63,249 bases of DNA from RGIG1995 sp045645205 (GCA_045645205.1 JAZRIJ010000067.1:1-63249); one strand, 5' to 3'. Shown: positions 16,005-24,639, numbered from the stretch's first letter. A program made the numbers and translations. Notes: generated by a model from the letters alone, not told the origin.

Positions 16005-17309
16005 ATGAGAAACTATACTACACAGATGGATGCTGCAAAAAGGGGGATTATAACTCCCGAAATGAAAGCTGTGGCTGCAAAGGAATACCGTTCAGAGGAG
16101 GAAATAAGAGAGCTTGTTGCAAAAGGTCAGGTTGCTATTTGTGCAAATAAGCTACATACTTGTATTGAACCCAACGGGGTTGGCTCTATGCTTCGTACAA
16201 AGATAAATGTAAATCTCGGTGTGTCAAGAGACTGCAAGGATTATGACATTGAGATGAAAAAGGTAATGGAAGCCGTTGATATGGGAGCTGAGGCAATAAT
16301 GGATCTTTCCTCGCACGGCAACACACAGCCATTTAGACGTAAGCTTACAAGCGAATGTCCTGCCATGATAGGTACGGTTCCGGTCTATGACAGCGTTATT
16401 CACTACCAAAGAGACCTTGCAACACTTACAGCCAAGGATTTTATTGATGTTGTTCGTCTTCACGCAGAGGATGGTGTAGACTTTGTTACGCTTCATTGCG
16501 GTATAACTCGTAAAACCATTGATCAGATCAGAAAGCATAAAAGAAAAATGAATATAGTGTCAAGAGGCGGTTCTCTTGTTTTTGCATGGATGTGTATGAC
16601 GGGCGAGGAAAATCCTTTTTATGAGTATTTCGACGAAATACTTGAAATTTGCCGTGAATATGATGTAACCATATCTCTTGGTGATGCCTGCCGTCCCGGC
16701 TGTCTTGCCGATGGAAGCGACGTTTGCCAGATCGAAGAGCTTGTAAGGCTCGGCGAGCTGACCAAGCGTGCATGGGAGAAGGATGTTCAGGTTATGGTTG
16801 AAGGGCCCGGACACATGCCGATGGATCAGATCGAAGCCAATATGAAGCTTCAGCAGACTATCTGTATGGGTGCGCCTTTCTATGTTCTCGGTCCCGTCGT
16901 TACTGATATTGCTCCCGGGTACGACCACATTACATCTGCCATCGGCGGAGCTATTGCCGCTGCTTCGGGCGCGGCGTTTCTTTGCTATGTAACCCCCGCA
17001 GAGCATTTGGCGCTGCCTAATGTGGAGGACGTTAAGCAAGGAATTATTGCATCAAAAATTGCAGCTCATGCGGCTGATATCGCAAAGAAGATACCTCATG
17101 CGAGAGATATCGATGACAGAATGGCAGATGCAAGGCGGACTTTTGACTGGGAGAAGCAATGGGAGTGTTCGATCGATCCGGAGACTGCAAAAAGTATCCG
17201 AGACAGCAGAGCGCCCGAACACGAGGACAGTTGTTCGATGTGTGGCAAGTTCTGTGCCGTCAGAAGCATGAACAAGGCGCTTAACGGCGAGTATATCGAT
17301 ATTCTTTGA
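16005..17309 (+). CDS. thiC: Phosphomethylpyrimidine synthase ThiC
   Basis: A 434-residue radical SAM enzyme that converts aminoimidazole ribotide to HMP phosphate. The C-terminal cluster-binding motif CSMCGKFCAVR (CX2CX4C) typical of ThiC is intact, and LGDACRPGC, VMVEGPGHMPMDQI and the YDHITSAIGG segment are conserved. It is the shorter form without the N-terminal extension found in proteobacteria. Its presence means that the pyrimidine half of thiamine is made de novo. Its stop codon is immediately followed by the thiN ATG. Confidence 0.97.
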   Translation: MRNYTTQMDAAKRGIITPEMKAVAAKEYRSEEEIRELVAKGQVAICANKLHTCIEPNGVGSMLRTKINVNLGVSRDCKDYDIEMKKVMEAVDMGAEAIMDLSSHGNTQPFRRKLTSECPAMIGTVPVYDSVIHYQRDLATLTAKDFIDVVRLHAEDGVDFVTLHCGITRKTIDQIRKHKRKMNIVSRGGSLVFAWMCMTGEENPFYEYFDEILEICREYDVTISLGDACRPGCLADGSDVCQIEELVRLGELTKRAWEKDVQVMVEGPGHMPMDQIEANMKLQQTICMGAPFYVLGPVVTDIAPGYDHITSAIGGAIAAASGAAFLCYVTPAEHLALPNVEDVKQGIIASKIAAHAADIAKKIPHARDIDDRMADARRTFDWEKQWECSIDPETAKSIRDSRAPEHEDSCSMCGKFCAVRSMNKALNGEYIDIL

Positions 17310-17945
17310 ATGGGTAGTAAAAAAATGAAAAGATGTGTTATAGTAAGCGGTGCTTCAATCGGTAATTATGAGCGGATAAAGGAATATCTTAAGAAAGATG
17401 ATTTCAATATATTCTGCGATTGCGGACTGCGACATCAGGAAAAGTTAGGGATAGATGCCCATTTGATAGTGGGAGATTTTGATTCCCACGAAAGACCTGA
17501 TGTAGAAACGGAAACAATTGTATTACCCTGCGAAAAGGACGATACCGATACTGTTTTTGCGGTTAAAGAGGGTGTAAAACGGGGGTTTGATGATTTTTTG
17601 ATAGTCGGTGCCGTTGGAGAGCGTTTTGACCATACTTTAGGAAACCTGTATATTTTAGTCATGCTTGAAGCTATGGAAAAAAAGGCAACGATGATCGACG
17701 ACTATTCGGAAATTGAAGTAGTCTCTTCGCGTCCCAAAACTGTAGAAGATAAATATTTATATTTTTCTCTGTTGAATATTACGGGCGAGGCAAAAGGAAT
17801 AACCATAAAAGGGGCAAAATATCCCCTTGACGATGCAGAAATAAAATGCACATACCAGTACGGTATAAGCAACGAGGTTATAAAAGGAAGCCAAGCCGAA
17901 GTATCCGTTAAAAACGGCAAGCTGCTTTTAATAAAAGTGATATGA
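17310..17945 (+). CDS. thiN: Thiamine pyrophosphokinase
   Basis: A 211-residue enzyme that converts thiamine to thiamine pyrophosphate. Recognisable parts are CDCGLRHQEKLGIDAHLIVGDFDSH, the LPCEKDDTDTVFAVKEG substrate segment and VGAVGERFDHTLGNLYIL. The ATG follows the thiC stop without a gap; a second ATG lies 15 nt downstream. As last gene of the operon it would produce the ligand sensed by the riboswitch. Confidence 0.95.
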   Translation: MGSKKMKRCVIVSGASIGNYERIKEYLKKDDFNIFCDCGLRHQEKLGIDAHLIVGDFDSHERPDVETETIVLPCEKDDTDTVFAVKEGVKRGFDDFLIVGAVGERFDHTLGNLYILVMLEAMEKKATMIDDYSEIEVVSSRPKTVEDKYLYFSLLNITGEAKGITIKGAKYPLDDAEIKCTYQYGISNEVIKGSQAEVSVKNGKLLLIKVI

Positions 17946-17954
17946 ATAGATAAA

Positions 17955-17984
17955 TGGAGAAGCCTTTTTAAAAAGGTTCCTCCA
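17955..17984 (+). terminator. Hairpin after thiN
   Basis: TGGAGAAGCCTTTTT faces AAGGTTCCTCCA, an imperfect 12-bp stem 10 nt after the stop codon. No clean T run follows, so it may be an mRNA 3' stabiliser or a weak terminator. Confidence 0.45.
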
Positions 17985-18057
17985 CTTACTTTGCCTTAGC
18001 GAAAACTTTTCTTCTGACACTATTCAGTGTGTATATTAAAGTTTTTTGAAGGGTTTT

Positions 18058-18091
18058 AAAGGGGAACTTTTTTTAAAAAAAGTTCCCCTTT
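18058..18091. terminator. Bidirectional terminator between thiN and pepF
   Basis: AAAGGGGAACTTTTTTT is followed without a spacer by its exact reverse complement, giving a 17-bp inverted repeat with U-rich ends in both directions between convergent genes. Confidence 0.85.
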
Positions 18092-18097
18092 GGTCTA

Positions 18098-19780
18098 TTA
18101 CTTCTGTGATTCCAACCAGTTTTCTGTGGCTGTTGCAATTTCTTTAAGCGCGCCTTCTTCAAAAGGTGTTTTTATTCCTGCGACGGCACAGAGCTCAACG
18201 AAGGTCTTTTTGCCGCCCTCATTTACGAACTTCATATATCTTTCCCAAGCGTTTTTATAGTCGGTCATCATAATGTTTCTGAAAGTCAAAGCTGCAGTCT
18301 GCGCCAAGCAGTAGTCGATATAATAGAAAGGATAGTGATAGATATGCAGCTGTCTCTGCCAACCGCGTCCGTTGCCGTAGAAGGGAATACCTGTCATATC
18401 GATATAGGGGCGGTAGGTTTTTTCGAGTTTTGCCCAAGCTTCGTGTCTCTGCGCGGGTGTAAGGTCGGGGTTATCGTAAACTATATGCTGGAACTCATCA
18501 ACCATACAGCCGTAGGGAATGAATATCAATGCGCCTTTCAAGTGAGTCAGCTTTGCTCTTTTTGTGTCGTCTTTATAGAACAGCTCAAGCCAGGGCCAAG
18601 CAAAGAACTCCATTGACATTGAGTGTGTTTCGCAGGACTCCATAGTGGGGTTCTTGTTTTCTTCAAGGTCGAAGTTTCTTACCATATAGTCGGCGAATGC
18701 GTGTCCTGCCTCATGGGTAAGAACCTCAACATCGCCTGCCGTTCCGTTAAAGTTTGAGAAAATAAAGGGAGCTTTATAATCCGGCAGTCCCGTGCAGTAA
18801 CCGCCTACTGCCTTGCCTTTTTTTGCTTTAACGTCGAGAAGCTCGTTGTCGTACATGAAGTTGATAAACTCACTTGCTTCGGGCGACATTTCCTCATACA
18901 TTTGCTTGCCTGCGGCGAGAATATCTTCGGGAGTGCCGACAGGCTTCGGGTTGCCGTCAAGATAGAATGTTGTATCATCATAGAGCATAAGGTTCGGAAC
19001 ATTTATATTTTCTGCCTGCTCTTTTTTTATTTTGGCAACAACGGGAACGAGGTCGTTCTTTACTTGCTCTCTGAACTTTTTTACCATTTCGGGAGTATAG
19101 CAGTTACGTGTACGGCGCATATAGCCAAGTTCGGTAAAGTTGTTGAAGCCAAGAGTTTTTGCAATTTCGGTACGTACCTTTACAAGCTCGTCAAAAATGT
19201 TATCAAGCTCGTCTGCATGGCTCATATAGAAGCCGCCCTCGGCTTCAAATGCCTGTTTTCTTGTTTCTCTGTCACTGTCTACCTTATAAACACCAAGCTG
19301 AGAAATGTTAAGGGTTTCATCCCTAAAAGCTATCTGTGCCGAGGCAACAAGCTTTTGGTAATCGCTTACAAGCTTGTTTTCTTTCTGAAGCAAGGGAATT
19401 ATCTCGGGAGAGAAGCATTTCAGCTCCATTTCGAGATTTTTGAACATAAGACTGCCGTACTTTTCTTCAACCGCTTTCTTGTAAGGAGATTCTAAAAGCG
19501 CAGTCATAAAATCGGTGGTCTTTTCCTGCAGAATGGGACCGTTCTCGTCATAGTAAGTATTTTCGTCGTCGTAGAATTTATCTTCCGTATTAATACTGTG
19601 TCTGATGTATGCAAGGTTAGACATGGTTGCAAAGTGAGAGCTTATTTTTTCGTGCTCATAGAGGGCATTAAAAACATCGTTCTCATTTTTTGCATTTTTA
19701 ACGTCAGCTGTCAGCCTGTCATAGATCCTGCCTGTTTCGACCGCATCAACACGCTCATATTTCATTTCGGTGAATTTCAT
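18098..19780 (-). CDS. pepF: M3-family oligoendopeptidase (PepF-like)
   Basis: A 560-residue cytoplasmic zinc metallopeptidase that degrades short peptides. The zinc site THEAGHAFADY (HEXXH) and the third-ligand helix MESCETHSMSMEFFAWP are intact, as are the substrate-binding GIPFYGNGRGWQRQLHIYHY and the closing YPFYYIDYCLAQ segments. It is monocistronic with its own consensus promoter. Length agrees with the M3 family group of about 560 residues. Confidence 0.95.
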   Translation of the reverse strand: MKFTEMKYERVDAVETGRIYDRLTADVKNAKNENDVFNALYEHEKISSHFATMSNLAYIRHSINTEDKFYDDENTYYDENGPILQEKTTDFMTALLESPYKKAVEEKYGSLMFKNLEMELKCFSPEIIPLLQKENKLVSDYQKLVASAQIAFRDETLNISQLGVYKVDSDRETRKQAFEAEGGFYMSHADELDNIFDELVKVRTEIAKTLGFNNFTELGYMRRTRNCYTPEMVKKFREQVKNDLVPVVAKIKKEQAENINVPNLMLYDDTTFYLDGNPKPVGTPEDILAAGKQMYEEMSPEASEFINFMYDNELLDVKAKKGKAVGGYCTGLPDYKAPFIFSNFNGTAGDVEVLTHEAGHAFADYMVRNFDLEENKNPTMESCETHSMSMEFFAWPWLELFYKDDTKRAKLTHLKGALIFIPYGCMVDEFQHIVYDNPDLTPAQRHEAWAKLEKTYRPYIDMTGIPFYGNGRGWQRQLHIYHYPFYYIDYCLAQTAALTFRNIMMTDYKNAWERYMKFVNEGGKKTFVELCAVAGIKTPFEEGALKEIATATENWLESQK

Positions 19781-19824
19781 AAATTACCTCCGTTTTATCC
19801 ATAATATTATTCGTATTGATGTAA

Positions 19825-19853
19825 ATTATACCACCTGATTTCCAAATACGCAA
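19825..19853 (-). promoter_or_regulatory. Promoter of pepF
   Basis: On the minus strand TTGCGT (19853-19848), a 17-nt spacer and TATAAT (19830-19825), 45 nt from the ATG. Confidence 0.75.
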
Positions 19854-19903
19854 GAAAAAAATAGATTTTATAATTAAAAATCGATATATTTAAAAAAAAT
19901 GAT

Positions 19904-19932
19904 TTGACAAACGGAGAGAAACAATGTAAAAT
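19904..19932 (+). promoter_or_regulatory. Promoter of the transketolase genes
   Basis: TTGACA (19904-19909), a 17-nt spacer and TAAAAT (19927-19932), upstream of the tkt N-terminal subunit gene. Confidence 0.7.
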
Positions 19933-20001
19933 AATAGGAGTTAATACTGCAAAAAAATAAGTATATAATTTAAAGTTTTATTTGCTTTAGGAGGAACACC
20001 G

Positions 20002-20829
20002 ATGGAACAGGCAAAAATTGCTGAATTGCAAAAAAAAGCTATACAGATCAAGCTTGATATTCTCGAAGAGGTTTTCAGCGCGTCTTCAGGACATCCCGGC
20101 GGCTCTATGTCGATCGCCGAAATTCTCGCTTATCTGTATTTCTACGAAATGAGAATTGATCCCAAGAATCCCAAGTGGGAGGACAGAGACCGTTTTGTAC
20201 TTTCAAAAGGTCATACAGCGCCCGGACTTTATGCGGCGCTCGCTGAAAGAGGATTCTTTCCCACAGAAGACCTCAAAACATTCAGAAAGGTTGACAGCTA
20301 TCTTCAGGGACATCCGGATATGAAGGGTGTACCCGGCGTTGATATGTCATCAGGCTCTCTCGGCCTCGGCATTTCCACAGCTTGCGGAATGGCGCTTTCG
20401 GGTAAGATATACAATAAGGATTACCGTGTTTACACAGTACTCGGCGATGGTGAGATTGCTGAAGGTCAGGTTTGGGAGGCTGCTATGTTTGCGGCTCATT
20501 ACAAGCTTGACAACCTTTGTGCATTCGTTGACTTCAACGGACTTCAGATCGACGGCGCTATCACCGACGTTATGAACTCTACACCTATCGATGACAAGTT
20601 CAAGGCATTCGGCTGGAACGTTGTTGTTATCGACGGCCACGACTTCAACCAGATCGAAAAGGCTGTTGAAGAAGCAAAAGCAACAAAGGGCAAGCCTACT
20701 ATGGTTCTTTGCAAGACTACCAAAGGCAAGGGCGTTTCCTTTATGGAAAACAAGGCAGGCTGGCACGGTAAGGCGCCCAACGCAGAAGAATACGAGCAAG
20801 CAGTTAAAGAATTGAAAGCTCAGCTTTAA
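20002..20829 (+). CDS. tktN: Transketolase, N-terminal subunit
   Basis: A 275-residue thiamine-diphosphate-binding half of a two-gene transketolase. Motifs are SGHPGGSMSIAEILAYLYF, VLSKGHTAPGLYAALAERG, the ThDP signature LGDGEIAEGQVWEA with FVDFNGLQIDG, and the closing KTTKGKGVSFME. Split transketolases are common in Clostridia and archaea. It acts in the non-oxidative pentose phosphate pathway together with the next gene, which starts 29 nt downstream. Confidence 0.96.
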   Translation: MEQAKIAELQKKAIQIKLDILEEVFSASSGHPGGSMSIAEILAYLYFYEMRIDPKNPKWEDRDRFVLSKGHTAPGLYAALAERGFFPTEDLKTFRKVDSYLQGHPDMKGVPGVDMSSGSLGLGISTACGMALSGKIYNKDYRVYTVLGDGEIAEGQVWEAAMFAAHYKLDNLCAFVDFNGLQIDGAITDVMNSTPIDDKFKAFGWNVVVIDGHDFNQIEKAVEEAKATKGKPTMVLCKTTKGKGVSFMENKAGWHGKAPNAEEYEQAVKELKAQL

Positions 20830-20858
20830 TCTAATAAATTGTATAGGAGTTTATTAAC

Positions 20859-21800
20859 ATGGCAGATAAGATTGCAACAAGAGAAGCTTACGGCAATGCG
20901 CTTGCCGAGCTTGGTGAAAAATATGATTTTGTAGTGTTTGATGCTGACTTGGCTGAAGCTACAAAGACAATAACATTTAAGAAGAAATTTCCCGAAAGAC
21001 ATTTTGACTGCGGTATTGCAGAGGGTAACATGGTATCCGTTGCGGCAGGTGTTGCGGCAACAGGCAAGATCCCCTTTGTAAGCACATTTGCAATGTTTGC
21101 GGCAGGCCGTTCTTTCGAGCAGGTCAGAAACTCGATAGGCTATCCTCACCTTAACGTTAAGATCGGCGCAACACACGGCGGTATTTCCGTTGGCGAAGAC
21201 GGCGCAACACATCAGTGCAACGAAGACTTTGCAACAATGCGTTCAATTCCAGGTATGACTGTTATTTGTCCTGCTGATGCGGTTGAAACAAAGGCGGTTG
21301 TTGAAGCGGCTATTCTTCACGATGGACCCGTATATATGAGATTTGGAAGATTTGCAGTTCCCACCCTTTTCGATAAGGAAACATACAAGTTTGAAATAGG
21401 TAAGGGCGTTCAGATGGCTGACGGTAAGGACATTACAATTGTAGCAAACGGTCTTATGGTTGAGCAGGCTCTTATCGCTAAAGATATGCTCGCAGAAGAG
21501 GGTATCAGCGCAAGGGTTATAAACATGGCTACAATTAAGCCTATCGACAAGGATATTCTTGTTAAGGCAGCAAAAGAAACAGGCGCTATCGTAACAGCTG
21601 AAGAACACAGCGTTATCGGCGGTCTCGGCAGTGCTGTATGCGAAACATTGGCAGAGGTTTGTCCTGTTCCCGTAATGAAAGTTGGCGTTCAGGATACTTA
21701 CGGCAGAAGCGGTAAGGTTCCTCCGCTGCTCGAAATGTACGGCTTGACTGCTGCAAATATCGTTGCTAAGGCAAAGGAAGCAATTGCGCTTAAGTATTAA
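20859..21800 (+). CDS. tktC: Transketolase, C-terminal subunit
   Basis: A 313-residue pyrimidine-binding and C-terminal half of transketolase. Recognisable parts are DADLAEATKT, FDCGIAEGNMVSVAAGVA, ATHGGISVGEDGATHQCNED, GPVYMRFGR and EEHSVIGGLGSAVCETLAE. Together with the upstream subunit it forms the active enzyme. The last ~20 codons have a diverged second copy downstream (21841-21903). Confidence 0.96.
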   Translation: MADKIATREAYGNALAELGEKYDFVVFDADLAEATKTITFKKKFPERHFDCGIAEGNMVSVAAGVAATGKIPFVSTFAMFAAGRSFEQVRNSIGYPHLNVKIGATHGGISVGEDGATHQCNEDFATMRSIPGMTVICPADAVETKAVVEAAILHDGPVYMRFGRFAVPTLFDKETYKFEIGKGVQMADGKDITIVANGLMVEQALIAKDMLAEEGISARVINMATIKPIDKDILVKAAKETGAIVTAEEHSVIGGLGSAVCETLAEVCPVPVMKVGVQDTYGRSGKVPPLLEMYGLTAANIVAKAKEAIALKY

Positions 21801-21840
21801 AAACAAGTATTCCCCGCTAAAGCGGGGGAGTGCTTTGAAA

Positions 21841-21903
21841 TACTACGGCTTGACTGCTGCTGATATTGTAGCTAAAGCAAAGCAAACAATTGCGTTTAAG
21901 TAA
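21841..21903 (+). pseudogene. Remnant duplicate of the transketolase C-terminal subunit 3' end
   Basis: The stretch TACGGCTTGACTGCTGC is identical to the sequence near the end of tktC. It continues in the same frame as YGLTAADIVAKAKQTIAFK and a stop, against YGLTAANIVAKAKEAIALKY in the intact gene. Most differences are synonymous or conservative. No start or upstream part of the copy remains; it lies 40 nt after the tktC stop, just past a CCCCGC/GCGGGG hairpin. The pattern suggests a collapsed tandem duplication. Confidence 0.85.
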
Positions 21904-21973
21904 AAAATATGTATTACACCTTGATTTTCAGGGGATAATACAAACAAGAATAAAAAGAAAAAGGAGAAAACGA

Positions 21974-22285
21974 ATGGCTGTTATTACAATTACAAAAGAA
22001 AACTATGATGAAGAAGTAATTAAATCAACCGTTCCCGTTTTGCTTGATTTCTGGGCGACATGGTGCGGGCCCTGCCGTATGCTTTCTCCCATTGTGGATG
22101 AGATCGCAAACGAGGTTGAAGGTAAGGCGAAGGTTGGTAAGATAAATGTTGACGAACAGCCCGAACTTGCACAGCAGTTCGGAATAATGAGTATTCCGAC
22201 ACTTGTAGTTATGAAAAACGGCGAAATATCCGCAAGAGAAGTGGGCGTCAGAAGCAAACAGGCTATACTTGATAAGCTTAACTAA
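21974..22285 (+). CDS. trxA: Thioredoxin
   Basis: A 103-residue thioredoxin with the redox-active site WCGPC (Cys31 and Cys34) in FWATWCGPCRMLSPI, the cis-proline loop MSIPTLVVMKNG and normal length. It reduces protein disulfides in the cytoplasm. The start at 21974 is preceded by AAAAGGAG; the upstream extension of the frame covers the tktC remnant and is not part of the protein. Confidence 0.97.
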   Translation: MAVITITKENYDEEVIKSTVPVLLDFWATWCGPCRMLSPIVDEIANEVEGKAKVGKINVDEQPELAQQFGIMSIPTLVVMKNGEISAREVGVRSKQAILDKLN

Positions 22286-22292
22286 ATAAAAA

Positions 22293-22338
22293 CAGGCTTT
22301 GCCCATTGAATATATCACGGACAAGGCCTGATTTTTTG
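22293..22338. terminator. Terminator between trxA and spoVG
   Basis: CAGGCTTTG (22293-22301) pairs with CAAGGCCTG (22322-22330) with a wobble, followed by ATTTTTTG. Confidence 0.75.
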
Positions 22339-22357
22339 TTTGGTTTGAAAAATATTG

Positions 22358-22657
22358 TCAGTTGCTTTCCGCGCCGAGAGCAATCGCATTTTCTGCTTCC
22401 TCGGCGAGCTTGGCTTCATATGCTTCAATAACTGCTTTTTCAAGCAATGCTCGGAAGTCGGCATTAATCGGATGTACAATATCGCGATATGTGTTGTCGG
22501 GGTTCTTCCTGCTGGGCATTACAATGAACAGTTTATCTTTAGTGTTAATTACCTTGATGTCGTGAACTGCAAGCTGGTCATCGAAGGTTACGGATACGAT
22601 TGCCTTCATGGGGCTTTCGTCAAATATTTTTCTAATTTTGATATCAGTAATAACCAT
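22358..22657 (-). CDS. spoVG: SpoVG-family regulatory protein
   Basis: A 99-residue protein almost fully covered by the SpoVG domain: TDIKIRKIFDESPMKAIVSV, FDDQLAVHDIKVI, FIVMPSRKNPDNTYRDIVHP, INADFRALLEKAVIEAYE. SpoVG proteins bind nucleic acids and influence septation, sporulation and surface functions in Firmicutes. The start at 22657 has TAGGAGGAAAACT upstream; a longer frame to 22828 has an implausible N-terminus and was rejected. Confidence 0.97.
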   Translation of the reverse strand: MVITDIKIRKIFDESPMKAIVSVTFDDQLAVHDIKVINTKDKLFIVMPSRKNPDNTYRDIVHPINADFRALLEKAVIEAYEAKLAEEAENAIALGAESN

Positions 22658-22855
22658 AGTTTTCCTCCTACGTATAATAATATTGTCTTCCATTATAGTA
22701 TAACAGCATTTTATGAAATATATACTACTATTTTTGGTAAAATTTTGAACTTTTTTATAAACATTTGTCAATAAGTTGTGAAAAATGCACAAAAGTGTAT
22801 AATTATATATATATAAATTGACATACAAAGCGAAAAAGGGGCGGCGTTATTATTT

Positions 22856-24226
22856 ATGAAAAACAATGACAGATTCATATTACCCGAAGGAGCAGAGTCG
22901 GTATTTTTTATCGGTATCTGCGGCATAAGTATGTCCAGTCTTGCGAGCATAACCCATACTCACGGAATAAAGGTGGGCGGCTCGGACACAAATGACGGAG
23001 AGATGGCGGAGAAACTGCGCTCCGAGGGCATAGAAATATTTATAGGTCATTCTGCCGATAATTTAAAGGGGTATGATTCGATTGTATATACTGCGGCGAT
23101 AGCCGAAGACAATCCTGAACTTGTTTATGCAAGAGAACACGGATTGCCATGTATTAACAGAGCAGATTATCTCGGCAAGCTTATGCTTGCTTATACAAAC
23201 AAGATAGGCGTTGCGGGTATGCATGGTAAGAGCAGTGTAACAGGTATGATCGCCCATGTGTTTATCGAGTCGGGAAGAGAGCCTACCGTACTGAACGGCG
23301 CAAACACAGCCGAGCTTGACGGTAATGCATACAGGATCGGACAAAACGATGGATTTATTTTTGAAGCCTGTGAATACAAGGACAGCTTTTTGTCATTTTA
23401 TCCCGATACGGCTGTATTGCTTAATCTTGAAATGGATCACGTTGACTATTTTCATTCGTTGGAACAAATAAAACAGTCCTTTGCAAAATACGCAGACAAG
23501 GCGCACACCGTTGTTGCCTGCGGTAATGACGCTGACCTTATGGATGCTGTCAAAAATTATAAAGGCAGACTTATAACCTACGGTGTAAACGACGAATCTT
23601 TAGATTTTTACGGCTATGACATAAAAGAAAACGAATACGGATACGATACCTTTAAAATCGGCCACAAAGGTGAAGAACTATGCCGTGTTGAGTTGTCTGT
23701 TCCCGGTGAGCATAATGTGGTGAACGCTATAGCGGCGATAGTTGTGGGGGGATTGCACGGAATAGATGCAAAAACTGCCGCGGAAAGTATGTTGACATTT
23801 AAAGGAGTAAACCGCCGCAACGAATACAAGGGCGAAAAGAATGGCGTAGTTATATATGATGACTATGCTCACCATCCCTCGGAAATAAAGGCGAGTCTTC
23901 ACGGTTTGAAAAAGCTTTGCAAGGGTAAGCTTTGGTGTATATATCAGCCGCACACATATTCCAGAACCGCAGGGCTTTTTGACGAGTTTTGCGAAAGCTT
24001 CGGCGAGGCAGACCATCTTATTTTTGCCGAAATATACGCCGCAAGAGAACAGAATACTTTTGGAATATCTTCCAAAGACCTTGCAAACAAAATCGACGGG
24101 GCTTTGTATCTTGACAGCTTTGAAAAAATTGTCCATTATGTAAAACAAAACGTAAAAAAAGGCGACCTTGTTGTATCAATGGGCGCAGGAGATGTATTCA
24201 AGGTGCATCAACTCTTACTCAAATAA
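22856..24226 (+). CDS. murC: UDP-N-acetylmuramate--L-alanine ligase (MurC)
   Basis: A 456-residue Mur ligase that adds the first amino acid to UDP-MurNAc in peptidoglycan synthesis. The domains appear in order: an N-terminal Rossmann-like domain (FFIGICGISMSSLASI), the central ATPase with P-loop GMHGKSSVTGMIA and LNLEMDHVDYFHS, and a C-terminal domain with DDYAHHPSEIKASL and YQPHTYSRT. The P-loop deviates from the usual GTHGKTT (Met for Thr, Ser-Ser for Thr-Thr) but keeps the essential Lys. Convergent with the minus-strand RNA at 24239. Confidence 0.93.
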   Translation: MKNNDRFILPEGAESVFFIGICGISMSSLASITHTHGIKVGGSDTNDGEMAEKLRSEGIEIFIGHSADNLKGYDSIVYTAAIAEDNPELVYAREHGLPCINRADYLGKLMLAYTNKIGVAGMHGKSSVTGMIAHVFIESGREPTVLNGANTAELDGNAYRIGQNDGFIFEACEYKDSFLSFYPDTAVLLNLEMDHVDYFHSLEQIKQSFAKYADKAHTVVACGNDADLMDAVKNYKGRLITYGVNDESLDFYGYDIKENEYGYDTFKIGHKGEELCRVELSVPGEHNVVNAIAAIVVGGLHGIDAKTAAESMLTFKGVNRRNEYKGEKNGVVIYDDYAHHPSEIKASLHGLKKLCKGKLWCIYQPHTYSRTAGLFDEFCESFGEADHLIFAEIYAAREQNTFGISSKDLANKIDGALYLDSFEKIVHYVKQNVKKGDLVVSMGAGDVFKVHQLLLK

Positions 24227-24238
24227 AATCGATATAGC

Positions 24239-24490
24239 AAAAAAGATAATGGGCATCCGTAAAAAAATACGGATGCCCATTACCGTTAGATATGAGATTG
24301 AGTCGCACCAATGAGAGCAATGTGGTATCGTAAAATAAAAAGTGCGCAGCCGAAGCCACGCACCGAAAAACACACAGCTCCATTGCTGCGACGCAATTAA
24401 ATATTTCTAACAAGAATATAAAAAGGGAGAATGTGTTTTTACCAAAAATAAAAACAATTCTTGTTAGAAAATTTTATTAAATTACGTCGC
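24239..24490 (-). ncRNA. Candidate structured non-coding RNA of unknown family, about 250 nt
   Basis: The minus strand has a perfect promoter (TTGACT-17-TATAAT, 24525-24497) and a 15-bp terminator stem followed by TTTTTT (24282-24239), with no start codon or frame between. The RNA would begin near 24490 with a long 5' hairpin (24492-24455 pairing with 24421-24384, including TTCTAACAAGAAT/ATTCTTGTTAGAA and GCGACG/CGTCGC). Then CAATGGAGC (24385-24377) pairs with GCTCTCATTG (24318-24309), enclosing a UUCG-capped hairpin (24363-24342). I do not recognise the family (it does not look like tmRNA, RNase P or SRP RNA; 6S RNA is not excluded). Confidence 0.72.
24247..24282 (-). terminator. Terminator of the minus-strand RNA
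   Basis: A perfect 15-bp stem (TAATGGGCATCCGTA and its complement) with a 6-nt loop. The run of T is found only on the minus strand (24244-24239), so the signal is oriented for a minus-strand transcript rather than for murC. Confidence 0.9.
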
Positions 24491-24496
24491 AAGAAT

Positions 24497-24525
24497 ATTA
24501 TATCACCGTAATTTATAAAAGTCAA
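24497..24525 (-). promoter_or_regulatory. Promoter of the minus-strand RNA
   Basis: TTGACT (24525-24520), exactly 17 nt, TATAAT (24502-24497) on the minus strand. Confidence 0.85.
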
Positions 24526-24611
24526 TATTTTTTTGCTCAAATGTTTTTCTTCTATAATTTTTGTTGTTTTGACAATAATCAACAAAATTCTATCAAATTA
24601 TTGTGAAAGTA

Positions 24612-24639
24612 TTGACATAATACCAAAAAAAGTTATAAT
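24612..24639 (+). promoter_or_regulatory. Promoter of the NhaC-type antiporter gene
   Basis: TTGACA (24612-24617), a 16-nt spacer and TATAAT (24634-24639), 64 nt upstream of the start. This promoter is back-to-back with that of the minus-strand RNA. Confidence 0.75.

Noticed and set aside
24239..24490. Plus-strand riboswitch for the NhaC-type antiporter
   Set aside because: The antiporter promoter (24612-24639) lies downstream of the structure, and both promoter and terminator polarity point to the minus strand.
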